Shown one piece after another: positions 1-12,811 of a DNA stretch of 64,000 bases. The position numbers and the translations under genes were made by a program. Positions within the stretch are counted from its first letter, which is position 1. Each line of letters begins with the position of its first letter. The stretch lies in NCBI GenBank assembly GCA_963971305.1, contig OZ020303.1, positions 15,063,184 to 15,127,183 on the forward strand, in the 5' to 3' direction. The DNA comes from Arcuatula senhousia (taxonomy: Eukaryota; Mollusca; Bivalvia; Mytilida; Mytilidae). The notes under the pieces were generated by a model that was not told where the DNA came from, did not search any database, and worked only from the letters and a program-made list of their open reading frames with translations.

Positions 1-1643
1 ATTAAATTATGCCGTCTTGGAAGACTTTTATAATTTTTGACGTTTGGCTTCCTGCGGTCTCTGGGGATCTAAATAAGTCCAAATGACAAAGAAAAAACAG
101 AAAGATGTCATGATTATCTGGACTATGGGCCAGCATGACACTCTGAGGCCAAATTCTAGATCGAAAACTGTACAGGTTACACATTTAAGGCACTACTCTT
201 GTGAGAATTGAACCTACAGCAGCGACAACTTCTTGCCTCTGACAGTGAACTTGTAGGCTGTAGCAGTACGCCAGCACATAACAGTACGGCAGTAGTGCCT
301 TGACAACTCGATAGCTAATCCCTTTTGGGATCTTGGTTCGGAGATATTTTTGGTTGGGCGGCACAACCAAAAATATCTCCGAACCAAGATCCCAGACAGT
401 TGGATGGATAATCGGAGGAAAAAACTAACTGAAAAACTTTATGTCTCACGAGCCAAAAAATAATGTGTTATTCAAATTACATGATTTGGAGGAAAAATAA
501 GGTTATTATTTATAGCTGTGGATTACCTTGCAGTACCAAATACTGATTGTATCCTCACATAATATAGCAAATAACATTCTATCACAACTACTGATGATAT
601 ACTGAAGTGGAGGGGAATCATTTTGAGTCTCTTTCAGATATTTTGGCCAACCTATAGGGAAATACATGCTGTTCTTTACAATATTTTTACACCCAAAACA
701 TCATCGACGTCATTTTCTTGAAGCCATCTTGACAGTCTATGTCAATAAGTAAAAGCGAAAGTAATTGGATAAAAAGGTGATTCCTTGTCCAATCAGAACT
801 ATATTTACAATTTGGATCTAAAAATAGTTGATAGGTGTTTTCCAAAATTTGAAAACAGTATGGAAAAATAATACCGATTTCGAATCTAGAGAACAACAAT
901 GTTTTTTTCATTGAAACGATATGAAGAGATTTCTTCCAATATTTTTGGGTTTAAAACATTAATTTACATTAGACAGATTATTTTCTTTAGTCATAAATTT
1001 CGAAATCAGAAGTTTTCTTATGTAAAAATAAAACGGGCACCTGCTAAGAAACGGAAATTAAAATTTAAATTCCTCTTGGTTCTTTAAATATAGCATCATA
1101 GTCACTTGGCAACTCTTTTGATACATGTGATTTTTAAAGCACTTTAAAACATTATTTTCATTTACAATCTAGTAAGTATTTTTGATACTTTGTATGGTGT
1201 AAGTATTGGCTAAATTAACACTTAAAAGGGTAAGTAAGTACTATTGATAAAAATACTATTAGATCTAAATTTTTAACTTTCAATGATTTAAAAAAGTAAA
1301 TATAAATCATAATTATTTGCCTGAATTCATGTAGGATTCTTCAAAGAAATTTGACAAGTTAATGATATCAAATTGCCAACTGTCAGTTTTACACTACAAT
1401 TTGTATGATTTTTTAAAGATCAATGTTAAAATAATTCTTTATTATGAAGTTTGAAAACAACCTTGGTGTGTAAAATCCTTCTCCAGCTTGCAGTTTGAGA
1501 GTACCTACTCTTATACATGTAGAACTCTACAAAGGGATCTTTAATGTGCACAGCACATGCTCTCCCCATACATTGTACAACTTTTTTGTGCCTTAATTCT
1601 GAAGGACTATCATAGTTCCTCCAGACATCGATCCTTACTAATA
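1..1643. other. No gene recognised; AT-rich, hairpin at 326-394
   Basis: Only short chance ORFs are present. Around 163-200 a stretch containing GTACAGGTTAC is similar to one at about 31033-31065, so at least part of this stretch is dispersed repeat. Nothing else can be supported. Confidence 0.5.
326..394. repeat. Perfect 31-bp hairpin with 7-nt loop
   Basis: Bases 326-356 are the exact reverse complement of 364-394, separated by a 7-base spacer (357-363). The arms begin TGGGATCTTGG and end TTTTTGGTTG. No mismatch is seen, so the hairpin is young or maintained. It could be the edge of a foldback element or a template-switch product. No gene is recognised near it. Confidence 0.85.
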
Positions 1644-1973
1644 CATGGGTTGCACAATGTTTCCGTTCGGGATTCGACTGGTCATTTAGACGAGGTCATC
1701 AAGGGTCACGGGGAGGAAAAACAACGTCATTCAACATAACGTCATTTTCTATCAACAATTCATCTGTAATTATTCAACATACATGTATGGGTAAAAAGCA
1801 TTTGCAACTGACAAATAAACCCACAGACAACATTTCCAACCCATAAAAAATTAATCTTCAATGGAAATAAGAAATAACTTTCTTCGTCCATTAGCGTGTT
1901 GGAACCAGTTTTTTTACCAGTTCCTCCCCGTTTAGCTAAATTAGTAACCGATCCTGCAAATGCGCAACCCGTG
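1644..1973. mobile_element. Mariner-type MITE, copy 1 (TIR CAYGGGTTGCRC)
   Basis: The ends are CATGGGTTGCAC on the left and the inverted form of CACGGGTTGCGC on the right. TA dinucleotides flank both ends (1642-1643 and 1974-1975), as expected for Tc1/mariner-type TA insertion. A second copy of nearly the same length and clearly the same interior lies at 28615-28951. There is no coding capacity, so it is non-autonomous. Confidence 0.75.
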
Positions 1974-2336
1974 TATGGTATCAAGAGAGAGACAAAATCA
2001 AACATGTAAAACCTTTTTTTTTCTAACGTGCCTTATTTTCAGAGTCATTTGTATGGAACATTCCCTCCTTTTGTGGATGATTTTTTGTGGTTTTACATTA
2101 ATTTTGGAACTGCCTTTTGGTTTATCTTTGTTCCCTCAGTCATAACTAAAGCGGTAACAAGATCAGTTTTCACACTCTACGTGGGAAGATAATGAACTGA
2201 TTTTTTAAATATAAGTCTACCATGATGAGTTACAGATCAAGTGTAGGTTTGGTAACAGTCTGAAAATTTTTACAGGAGCTATAGCCCTTTGAACTTTCAA
2301 TAATTAAACTGAAATTTCAGTTTTCCACACTTTTTC

Positions 2337-2398
2337 TGTCATTGCACTTTCTGACTTTTGACACTCGAGTGCCCCATTGGTGCCTCTTTACTTCTTTC
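2337..2398 (+). repeat. Fragment of a dispersed retroelement 3' tail
   Basis: The stretch containing CCCCATTGGTGCCTCTTTAC matches, with few changes, the tail of the RT relic at about 63806-63868 and, inverted, 61481-61530. It is probably a remnant of the same retroelement family. Confidence 0.5.
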
Positions 2399-3690
2399 TT
2401 TCTAAATGCTTGTAGATAATGAACTGATCAACTCTGTGTTTTCTTTTGTTTCACTAATTATATTATGTAAAATATAATTATAAAATGTATTACCATTTGA
2501 ACACTGAAATATTGGGCTGGTAGAGGTACTGTAAAAGGGGATAAATCATAATTTCGCGTTGTTTAAATTTCACGTTTTCAGTATCAAAATGCATTAGCGA
2601 GGTTCTGATTTCACATTCTATTTTATGATGGAATATTGGGTCCTTCTAAATGTAATTTACATGAGGGATATTTTTGCGAATTTGTTATGATCAGGAAATT
2701 AGCAAAAAGAAACACCTCGCGAAAATTTCCTCTTTTACAGTATATGTATTGTTTTGTATTAATAATACTCTCAGAATGCTTTTTATTAATTTTGTTTTCT
2801 TGCATACTAATAACAAAATGAGAGACAATTAAATCAGACAGTCACAAAAGTTAAAAAGCCAGAAATTTCTTTTAAAAAATTGTCTACAATTTTGCAACAT
2901 TGTAGCAAGTTTATATGGCTATGTTAACAGAAACATTTGTTATACACAGAAAACTTATAAACAATATTTCATGTATAAAACATCTCTATTTTCATGATCA
3001 AAATGCACAGGCACTTGTTTCTTTCTTTTATATTGATAGTCAACAATTTTACATGCACATTAATGCATCAGAAATCTTTGTATTAAGCTTTGATTGTTTA
3101 CTGTTCATTTCCCTGCTTAAATCTTGGTATGTTATATCACATTTTATCAAGCCATAAAATTTCTTAGGTATGCTAGAACTGCTTCATAGTTTACTTAGGT
3201 TTAAATTGTCACCTAGTATAGTTGATAAAGGTAGTGAAATATGTCCCCTGCAAAGCTGGTTTAATACTAGAACATTGTTATGGTGTTATTAACTTCATTG
3301 TTCAAAAATGTCTACTTAAAATCTCATTTATTCTGATTCCTGATCATTTTAAGATAATGAAAATATATTTATACTGTTTTAGAAAGTGATCTATGGAAAC
3401 AAGCAGTAGAAATATCAGTAGCAGGTGCTGCATGTAAAAAAGGGGGGATATACTGTTTTCCTATGACTGTCAATAGTTTCTTCAGTTTTTTTCCTTAAAA
3501 ACATAGAACCTATCAATTTTTTTACATTGAATAAAAAGTACATATATTAAAAATATACTATCTAAAACTTACCTTTACCAACATAAAAACTCAATGTTTT
3601 GCAGTTTTCTATAAAATAATCTTATTTTAATTATTCGCGTTGATTAAGTATTGTCCAACATAAATATTTACTTTTGGTAAACTTGGTACT

Positions 3691-3936
3691 GTTAAACTGA
3701 GAAACGAAATGTAACCAAACGAGGCGAAGAGAAAAACGAAAAAAAACATAAATTAAGAAAAACGACTGGTGTCGGCTAAAATCCATTCAGTTTTCTTTTT
3801 TTACCAGTTTCGCTCAATTTCGTTTCCTTTCTTTACAGATTTTGGTTGCTTATTTTACTGTCTTCGTTTCCTTCTTTACCGATATCATTTTTGTTCCGCT
3901 CCGTTTCGTTTGGTTACTTTTTGTTTCTCAGTTTAC
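3691..3936. mobile_element. Foldback/MITE with about 30-bp inverted ends
   Basis: The left end 3691-3721 and the reverse complement of 3907-3936 share AAACTGAGAAAC and GTAACCAAACG with a few mismatches. The interior is T-rich on the right half and A-rich on the left, so the whole unit can fold on itself. I see no clear target duplication. Confidence 0.55.
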
Positions 3937-4269
3937 CGGCACCCGCAAGTGTTTACATTCTATAATTAGTGTGTCCTCTTTTTTGACACTGCATTTTTTC
4001 TTCAGTTTCCGTCGAAAAGAATACTTTCTGGTAGGTTTTTTGAAAATTTAACAATTCTTCAAAGGTTTTACAATGTATTCTTCAAATAGTGTGAATTTCA
4101 TTATTTTTTAAAAATTGCCAAATTTGATAGGTTCTATGTCTTTAGATACATATAAGTTAACAGAAAAAGAAGAGCCAGACAAATATGTGTTAAAACTCAT
4201 CTATGAGTAAAAAAAAACATTTCACCAAAACTTAAGGGATCACCATAAATTGATTTTGAGCAGTTTTTC

Positions 4270-4500
4270 TGGCAGTTTTTGTAAATAAATATTCTGGCCT
4301 GGAAAAAGTTGGAAATAAATAATCTGGCCTCTGTTGGCAAGAAAATAAATAATCCGTCCCAAGATCCTTGCTCAATTAAGCTATTGTATGCTGAAAATAA
4401 ATATTCTTGCCGTATAGCAATGATAAAAAAATGTTCTGGTCCGCAAAATTTTGAAAATGGATATTCTGTCTCGACCGAAACTGCCAGCCCCCCTCAGAAT
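4270..4500. repeat. Decayed short tandem repeat
   Basis: A unit containing AAATAAATATTCTGGCC recurs about five times with irregular spacing (near 4280, 4312, 4345, 4393 and 4455) and increasing divergence. Confidence 0.5.
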
Positions 4501-5761
4501 CAAATGGTCATCCCCTTATATGATAGTCAATTCTATACTAATACTAATACTAATATTTATTTGTTTAACACATTTACAATAAATGGTTATAACACATACA
4601 TAATGACATAAGATTGAGATATAATGAAAACAATAGAAACTGGGTCTTGATGCAACCCTACACCCATTCACCACAATTGGTAAATAAGTGAGTACAGAAT
4701 CGCACCAAGACGCAGCCCCGAAAGCAATATTTGACGACAGAGATAAAAATAAAAGAAAATTAAGAACTATATACCTGGAGCGGTAGTGACTTAGAGAAAA
4801 GTACATATTCATTTAAACTTATTAAATGTTTTGGTTAATTTAACTCTTTTTTTTATATACTCAATTACTGCTTTTTTTTACTGCTATATTTATGTTGCAT
4901 ATGTGGTGCACTAAGCATGAAATTTGAATTAGATTTTATGTAGCTTTTTGATTTAAAGTATAAAATTTTATTTTTAGACAGTTAAAATTGAAATTAGATT
5001 TCAATTTTATTGTTGAAAACTAAGTCTAATGTCTATATAAGCTGTCTCTCATGTATCTGTTAAGACATTTAATTTCAAGTTTTATTAAAATGTTGTTTAA
5101 TCTCAAACATCCAATATCTCACATGAATTACACTGAAATAAATTCTAATATACATTAGATACAAGTAAAAACATATTAAAACATAATATGGCTGTTGCTC
5201 TATACATGAGTAGTTAACTTTACATGTCATGAAATTTAAATTTCACTTTGGTGATAAAGTGGATCTTAGGCGGAAGCTAGGAGGCAGGCTATAAACTCTG
5301 TAGGACATCATTTTATTGTACATTATTTTGATTAGTCTGTAGGTAGGATTTATTTAATATCTGATGTAGGTCCAAGATGTAAAAGAAATCATTGTATAGA
5401 TATTTTCATGATCATATTATAAAAGAGAGGAATTAAGGAGTTAATTTAAGTAGAAATTACAACTCAATTCATTATTGTACTGGATGTTTCATGCTTGAAT
5501 TGAGATAGACGATAAAGACATGTGGAATTAGTGTACATGTACGCGACACAACCAACATTTAAGAAACAGCAATTTCAAAAATCACAATGGAAAACAGCCA
5601 GCAGTCTTCAACATTGTCGTGCTGTTTAAATAGTAACCTACAATTTGATTTAACTTATGAATATATAAAACAGGTTTTTATTTATGAAAAAATGAAATCC
5701 TATGTAACTTTGATTCATGTTTTAGTTTTCCTTTACTGTTTTCTAGCTATAAAACAGAACA

Positions 5762-8700
5762 ATGACAGAAACAGCCCAGTCTAAAGCAGCCAGGCTGCTG
5801 AGGAAACAAGGATCGGTATCATCCTTATCCAGTAGTGATGTTTATAAAGTTCACAAAGTTGGGTAAGATATTATATAAAAATATTTTATTTCTTTCATTC
5901 TTTTAAAATTTTGTGAAAAATTATTGATATATACCGGTGCCTAAATATTTTTCTCAGATTAGCTACAAGTCTTTTTAAAAAATTTAAATTCTTACTACAG
6001 TTTCAGTATACATGTACATTATGTCAAAAATTGATTGTGTGTCAGTATATATAATGATATACTTTGTAATACATTCTCTTGATGATTGGTTCCAGAATGG
6101 GAAAACAGGCTTGTAGCTAGACAATCATATTAGAAATTGAAAATTTAGAGTTATGGCCCCTTAATGATATTACTTTCACATGAAAACCTATTTTACCTAC
6201 CTAACTTAATATTTTTTATTCATTTATTTTTCCTTTGTGTGATTTATTTGAACATTTTTACTTTTCCTTTTTATATATTATGAAGTAATTTAACAGAGTA
6301 TAGGTTTGTCACATGAAAAGAAAGTTAGAAAGATATTTATCAGATTTATTTTCTTTCAGTGAATACATAAATCTTTGATATATTTGTTTAGTTGGTAATG
6401 AACAGGATATTATTAAGTTTTTCTGTTGATTGTTAAGGTTTGACATGTACAAAAGCAAACAAATGTATAATTAAACAGTCATTATTGAAAATAAATTGCA
6501 GTAAAATGTTTAAAATGAAATCTGTTGAGCTGTTTGTTCAAATATTTTTTTTAATAATTTAAGAGAAATTATTGTTTGCTTAATCCCTACCTAATTTATT
6601 TTCATATCTTAGACTGAAATGGATTTTAATTACAAGTATAATATCTAGCCCTCACTGTCACACACACCAAAGAAGGAAAATAGACAAATGATTTATATAT
6701 TTTTTGTCCCCCGCCGCAACGCTTCGGAGGGACCTAGTAATGGTCTTCGTCTGTCCGTCTGTCAGTCCATCACGTTTTTTGTGGGTGCAACTCCTCGGAC
6801 ACTCTGAACAGATTGCTGAAACTTTACACATTGATAGGGTACTATAAGTAGGTGATCATCCCATATTAGAAATTTTCAAAATGGCCGCTGTTTCCATGGA
6901 AACGGGGAAGAAAGGTCAAAATATAGGACATTCAATATCTCGGTTACCTAGTTGCACAGGGTTCTGAAATTTTGTAGGCTGATAGAGCAAAAGGTACTCT
7001 ATAATGATATGAAAAAAAAATTTAAGCGATATTTACGTTTTTCGAGTCATTTTTTTTTCTGTTTACTGGTTTCATTCCTCGTTTTGACTGAATGATTTCG
7101 TCTCCCAAACAACCAATTTCTATCATTTCTCAGAGAATATATCGATCAAATTTACATACCACACAACTTTCATGCGGCGGCGGGGGACACATGGCTACAC
7201 ATAGCAATCTTGTTTGTAAATAAGTAAATCTTAAACTACACACTGGGTAATTGGGCAAGAAGGGGTTATAGTTTTTTGACAGCTGCCCTTTCTGATGTTT
7301 TAATGGTCAAATTCAAATTCTTGGATACAAAAAGGGGGGATGAAGGAATCATAGAACACATGTTTTGTATCGCCTGCAGTCTGTTAATTTGTGTCCAACA
7401 ATTCAAAATTGACCAATGTAAGTAGCAGATACATTGCAGTGGCGGATCCAGAGGGGGGGTCCAGGGGGTCTGGACCCCCCCTTTGGTCGGAAAATTCTGT
7501 GATTTTCATGCAAAATTTGGGCAAAAATCATCAAATTATAGTTTTGGACCCCCCCCCCTTTTCTACCGAGGACCCCCCCTTTTCAAAAATCCTGGAACCG
7601 CCACTGCATTGTACTGTCAGCTGAAAAACAACTATAGCCATTTTTTGTGTGTGACAATTCTGTGATTCCGAACACCAAGCCTGAACTTTCCTGTAATACC
7701 TTAGTAAAATACTGAGACAAAGAATATTGACAGAGTGTGTTTTAATAATTATTTATTTTTTGGTATCATCATTATTAGACATCATTCCATAAGGTAAACA
7801 ATTCACATTAACACAGAAAACATACGCATGATAGAAATGCAAATATGCAATGCACAAAGAATATATCACAGCTTACAATTATACTTTTTAGCAATAATAG
7901 TCCAAAGATAATATGAGTTTATATGACTGTCAGACATGTACAATATTGGTATTTTGATAATAAGTCAAATTACTTTTAATTTCAGCCTTTGCATCAAATT
8001 GAATGTACATGTACTATAACATCCAATTATATTTATATTTGTAATATAATTTATATTAATTTGTGAAGGTTTTTTAAGTTCATGACTTATTGATCATATT
8101 CTGGGACTATTTTAGCCATTATACTACAAATTTAAAGGTTTGTAACAGTTAATGTGTGATTTTAACACTTGCAGTGAAGAGATTATGAATATTTTTACAT
8201 AAGCTTTGCATTGTAATAATTCTTTATGTGGATTGTTTTAATCTTTCAATGAAAAGGCTGTTATATACAGTCAACCAATTAATGTCATTCATTTGGACAA
8301 ACCATTTACTGTTTTTTCTAAGTATTCCATTTTTAAAACATGAATAGAGAATAATAAAAGTCCTTTTTGATAAGTTACTAAGTTGGAAAATTTTATTTTA
8401 TTAAGTTTTGCATATAAAAACATTATTCATCAAAACCTACTGAGTTAAGTTTATTTGGAGAATTTTTTTATGTTTTTTGGTTCTTTTTTTAATGAATTTT
8501 CTTTTTCTTTTACCTTTAATGTAGTAATAAGAACGTTTTCTTCCATATGAACATTATTTATTTATTTTTATTTCTGAATCAGATGAAAAGCAAAACGACT
8601 AGATTTTTCAAGCTTTACTTTTTACAAGACCATTACATTCAGTCAGGTGAAGGGAAATGCAGCAAACATTTTCATACTTCAAGAAACATTTTCCTATTTT

Positions 8701-11700
8701 ATAGCAATGATTTTAATAACATTCCAAAGAAGGGAAAAGAACTTCTTCAACCAGGGTAATTGGGATAGGTTGCATGGTTTGGGATCAAACTAATTACTGT
8801 AGTATTAGATTTTTAATTCAGACTTTGTCATGACCTTTTTATGCCCCATCTATGAAAGTAGAAGGGCATATAGTGTTCGGGTCCATTTGTCCGTCTGTTT
8901 GTCTGTCCCAAATTCCCATATTTCCAAATTCCCACTTACTTGCAAATGCCACATCAATCATATTGGTATGGTAGGTGCACCTAGTGATGCTAAGCACAAT
9001 GCATGCTTCAGATGCTGGGTGTGATCTATCTTTTTTCTGCATGAATGACCACTTTCAGAAGAATGGTTAAAGACTATTCCCACTTACTGACAAATGCCAC
9101 ATCAACCATTCACTTAGTGATGCTAAGCACAATGCATGCTTCGGATGCTGGATCTGACCTATATTTTCTGCACGAATGACCACTTTCAGAAGAATGGTTA
9201 AAGTCTGTTTCCACTTATTGACAAGTGCCATATCAACCATATTGGTATGGTAGGTGCACCTAGTGATGATAAGCACAATGCATGCTTAGGATATTGGATT
9301 TGACCTATGTTTTCTGCATGAATGACTACTTACAGAAGAATGGTTAAAGTCTATTCCCACTTACTGATATGTGCCACATCAACCATATTGGTATGTTAGG
9401 TGCACTTAGTGATGATAAGCACCATGCATGCTTCAGATGCTGGCTGTGACCTGTATTTTCTGCATGAATTACCACATATAGAAGAATGGTAAAAGTCCAT
9501 AAAATAACACTCTTGGAACAACTTCATGGTTTAGTGATTGAGAAAAAAAAATGTTGCGAGATGGGCATTATGTCTGTCGGACATATTCTTGTTCCAATAT
9601 GAGTTTTCTTGCAGCTAATACAAATATTTTCTTAAATGCATGTATGTCTTAAATTAAACTTATTAAAAACAATGGCATAATCAGAATGTTGATTGTATCA
9701 ATTTATTTTGATAGTGTTACTAGTAACAGTATTTATTCTAAGAAAGCAATGACATGCATGAATAATCTAAGACTTGAGAAAGCATCAAATTACAGAAACA
9801 CTACATATGAATAATAATAATGGGTACTTAGCTAAGAAGATTATGTTGGCTTATACAAAATACACCAGGACATAAACATCTTTACTTAAGCTTAAACATC
9901 TCAAATGAAACTCTGCACTTACCTACACGGATCAGTGAGACTGCTCTATACTGGGACTGTTTATTTAACCATTTTATTTACTTCATCTCTAATAAACATA
10001 CTTTCTGCCTTTGATATCAGGCTTGATACATGTACTATATTGTCCCTGAATTTGAAAATACATGAAAATTGATGACTTCTTGGTTCCTTTACAGGTCAGC
10101 TGATGGTGGGAAAAAAATTCATAATTCTGTTCTGTAGGTTCATGTATTGCTGTGCAGTATTGGATGTTTTGCTAGTGTAGAACCTGGTGTTGTTAGCCAC
10201 ATGTTTTGTGTTTTTGATTTTAGACAGAATCCAAACCTGGCTTATCACGAAAAGAAAATATCATTGGTTAAATTTCATGCTATATCCCAATGCAGTGGTC
10301 AATATACCTTCTATTTATATTACTATATTCCCTGCATTAATGTTCCCAATGTATACTGTTTATGTGTAAAAGTCATATATATCATTATACCCTTATAAAA
10401 CTGTAAGCATTATTAACTCAAATTTATTAGTACTTTTGTTGATAACAATAACAAATCTGTGTTTATAAGTACTGCATATCCTTGGTCATCAACGTGATCA
10501 TATAACAATTTATTTTTCATTTCTGATGAATGCATATCTAAAGCTAATAAATAAAATTGTTTAGCTCATTGACTATATTATTTGCTCTACAAATTAAGCT
10601 ATTCTAACTCCTTAGGCCTCAGTTTATGGAAGAATGTACTTGATGATAGATCGTTTGGTTAAATGCAGTGGTAGTTATCAAGACTTAGTTTAGTGTGCTA
10701 GAGCACATAGAGATTGCATATGCATATAGAAGTAACATTTTTGGAAGAACAATTTTGTCTCATGTTTTTGCTCTAAATTAGAAATATATCTCATCATTTC
10801 ATTTTCAATATCTAGCATGACATTTAGAACATGTCCATTTTATTTTGACAAGTATTGCTTTATACATTCAACATTTTTTCAATTAAATTCACACTAATAT
10901 ACAATTTTTGCCCATTTTCATTCATCTATTGACTATTTCAATTCATTCCATACACTGAAATATTAATTTTCTGACATGATTTCTTGGCTTTTCATAGGTC
11001 TATGAGTACCGTGTCATTTATGGACGATCCTGGACACGATGATCACAGACCAACAGTTAAATATGAAAATTCCTACCAGATGGCACCAGTACGAAAGTTC
11101 CCATCTGGAAAAGTGAAAAATATCATACGAGATGTATTAGAAGGGTACCTAGCTGAAGAAAAGTATGAACCTGAGCTGTGCAAACAGATGTCCAAAACTA
11201 TATCTGAGGTTTGTATCTTATACATATACAAAAATACCGGTAGTTACAACCTACAGTATTATAATGTTTATAAAACTGCGAAAAATTGCTATCTTCATTG
11301 TCCTTCTCTTCAGTATTCCCACAATAACTTAAGTTCTAGTTTTTCCATTGCTATGAATTTTGATTTGACAATATAATGTTCCTTATTATCAAAAGATGGA
11401 CGAGATTGATTTTGGGTCCCCCTTTTTGGTTTGGAAATTTGGGGTCCAAAAGGGGCAAAAAATGCCACTTTTTTGTTTGTTAACACAAAAACATTTGTTC
11501 TGCCTCTATTTTTTTTTACTGTTTAACTAGCTTTCTCAGCAAGATTTTTACCAGTGCACATTGATGTGTCTGAAATAAAAAGAGCTTTTATGTGAACAAC
11601 ATCTGTTAATAATGTTTTATAATCATCAATATTTTAATTATTTTTGAAAATTGTTTGATTAACATATTTGGCAACTACAGAAAATAGAAATAAAAGAAAT

Positions 11701-12047
11701 CTCAGTCAGCTTAACAGTCTGATACTATTTTAACTATTTCAAGCCCCACCATTGAAAGGTTGCAATGTGGGGTTATGTCATTTGGACATGTTCTTGTTAA
11801 AGTTGAAATATGACTTTCTTATGCTATTTTATTCTTGTTTCAGGTCATTAAAGCCAGAGTTAAGGAGCTAATGATTCCTCGATTCAAGATAATATGTATA
11901 GTAGATATAGGACAATCAAACAACCAAGCCTTATTGATGGGCTCTCGCTGTTTATGGGATTCAGCAAATGACACATACTCATCGGCAGAGTTCAGAAACC
12001 ACTCCTTATTTGCTATTGCACAAGTCTATGGTGTTTATTATGAATGA
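5762..12047 (+). CDS. DYNLT5: Dynein light chain Tctex-type 5 (Tctex1 domain)
   Basis: Tctex-type light chains dimerise and bind dynein intermediate chains and cargo; DYNLT5 (TCTEX1D1) is a little-studied member of this family. I assemble three coding exons: 5762-5862, 10998-11208 and 11844-12047. They join in phase (GG|G, then phase 0) to give 171 aa; vertebrate DYNLT5 is about the same length. Donors are GTAAGA and GTTTGT; acceptors are TTCATAG and TTTCAG. The N-terminal 40 residues are basic and Ser-rich ([13 protein letters not shown]), followed by [10 protein letters not shown], a DYNLT5 hallmark. The Tctex1 fold runs from about residue 60 to the end, with [27 protein letters not shown] and [14 protein letters not shown]. 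The ATG at 5762 is chosen because the following residues match the family N-terminus; a 5'UTR intron is likely. Intron 1 carries several repeats (6706-7214, 7437-7606, 8841-9593). No frameshift is seen. Confidence 0.93.
6706..7214 (+). mobile_element. Hairpin-headed non-autonomous element (GTCCCCCGCCGC ends)
   Basis: GTCCCCCGCCGC at 6706-6717 is exactly inverted at 7177-7188. The left end can form a hairpin (CCCCCGCC...TTCGGAGGGA), followed by a GTCTGTCCGTCTGTC motif; the right end runs to ATCTTGTT at 7214. It has no coding capacity and lies in DYNLT5 intron 1. The same plan recurs in other families of the window. Confidence 0.7.
7437..7606. mobile_element. 170-bp MITE, TIR CAGTGGCGGATCCAG
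   Basis: The left end CAGTGGCGGATCCAG and right end CTGGAACCGCCACTG are inverted with one change. CATTG directly flanks both sides (7432-7436 and 7607-7611), a 5-bp target duplication. The interior has G-runs then C-runs that can pair. The TIR resembles hAT ends, but a 5-bp duplication is not typical of hAT. Confidence 0.7.
8841..9593 (+). mobile_element. Hairpin-headed element with four tandem core units
   Basis: ATGCCCCATCT at the left is inverted as AGATGGGCAT at 9559-9568. The head can fold (ATGCCCC...AGGGCAT) and is followed by GTCCGTCTGTTTGTCTGTCC. The core has four units of roughly 130-150 bp (about 8925-9500), each with ATGCCACATCAACCAT, AAGCACAATGCATGCTT and GAATGACCACTTTCAGAAG; unit 2 lacks about 20 bp. 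The end is a small hairpin (TGTCTGTCGGACA) followed by ATTCTTGTT. It lies in DYNLT5 intron 1. Confidence 0.75.
11740..11798 (+). repeat. 3' end relic of a CTTGTT-ending element
   Basis: AGCCCCACCATT and AATGTGGGGTTATG form a short inverted pair, followed by a hairpin (TGTCATTTGGACA) and GTTCTTGTT, the same type of end as at 9559-9593. The upstream boundary (perhaps about 11395) is not clear. It lies in DYNLT5 intron 2. Confidence 0.45.
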
Positions 12048-12805
12048 TGTATCATTATTTATTTGGAGACATCAGCAAGAACTTGTTAATTTTTAAGTTC
12101 TATGGATAATATAGTCACATCATCATGAGGCCAAGAATTTGTATGGCTTCATAGTACACATGTTTTGGATATATTATGAAAGAGCTTTTGATATTGTAGT
12201 GAATTATATCTTACACAAGTTCAAATCGTCGATTTATTATTTACCAATATTTAACTATTGTTAGATACAAACAACATTAAGTTATACAAAGTTATCAGTT
12301 TGAATTATATAGACTTAGTACATTAATGGTCCTATTTTGAAGAAGTGCATGTACAAATAATTGAATCATTACATGTTAAAATGGTGTCTGTATGTGTCAA
12401 ATATGTATTTATGGCCTTTTTAAGTTTTGCACATGTTTTGTTTTGAAAAAAGGGTGCCAAAATCAATACCTGAAAGCTTCTGTTCATTGGGATAAAGGGA
12501 TGTTTTTTCTATATAAATGATTATGTATGCATTTAATGTTTCTAAATCATGTAGGGTTAGATATTTTGCTTCATTAAAAAGAAAGAAGATTATCATTAAA
12601 TGTGTACAAACTTTTCTAAGATGTTTAGTATATCTTTCAACGTATTTTTGTTTAATTTAGTGTATTAAATTCAGTATTAACAAGCAAAATAACACATACT
12701 CATCTTCATTTACATTTATACCACAAAATAATATACAGTTAGGTGTTCCTATTTCTACTTGTCACTTATTTAAATGAAACTAAAGAATTGCTTGAAAGTT
12801 ATATA

Positions 12806-12811
12806 AATAAA
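12806..12811 (+). terminator. Candidate poly(A) signal for DYNLT5
   Basis: First AATAAA found downstream of the DYNLT5 stop codon, about 760 bp after it. Such hexamers are common by chance in AT-rich DNA; weak support. Confidence 0.3.

Larger units (their letters stand above)
1976..5761. other. No gene recognised upstream of DYNLT5; repeats only
   Basis: Contains the retroelement tail fragment at 2337-2398, the foldback at 3691-3936 and decayed tandem units at 4270-4500. A possible splice acceptor (TTTTCTAG, ending near 5745) just before the DYNLT5 start codon suggests that the 5'UTR begins on an upstream exon I cannot locate. A small TACTAA-type microsatellite lies near 4536-4556. Confidence 0.4.

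Noticed and set aside
8925..9500. Regularly spaced repeats considered as a CRISPR array
   Set aside because: Units are contiguous, 130-150 bp long and diverged, with no unique spacers, in a eukaryotic context.
10147..10398. 83-aa frame in DYNLT5 intron 1 considered as an extra exon
   Set aside because: Exons 5762-5862 and 10998-11208 already join in phase to a family-length protein, and the frame has no Tctex1-like sequence.
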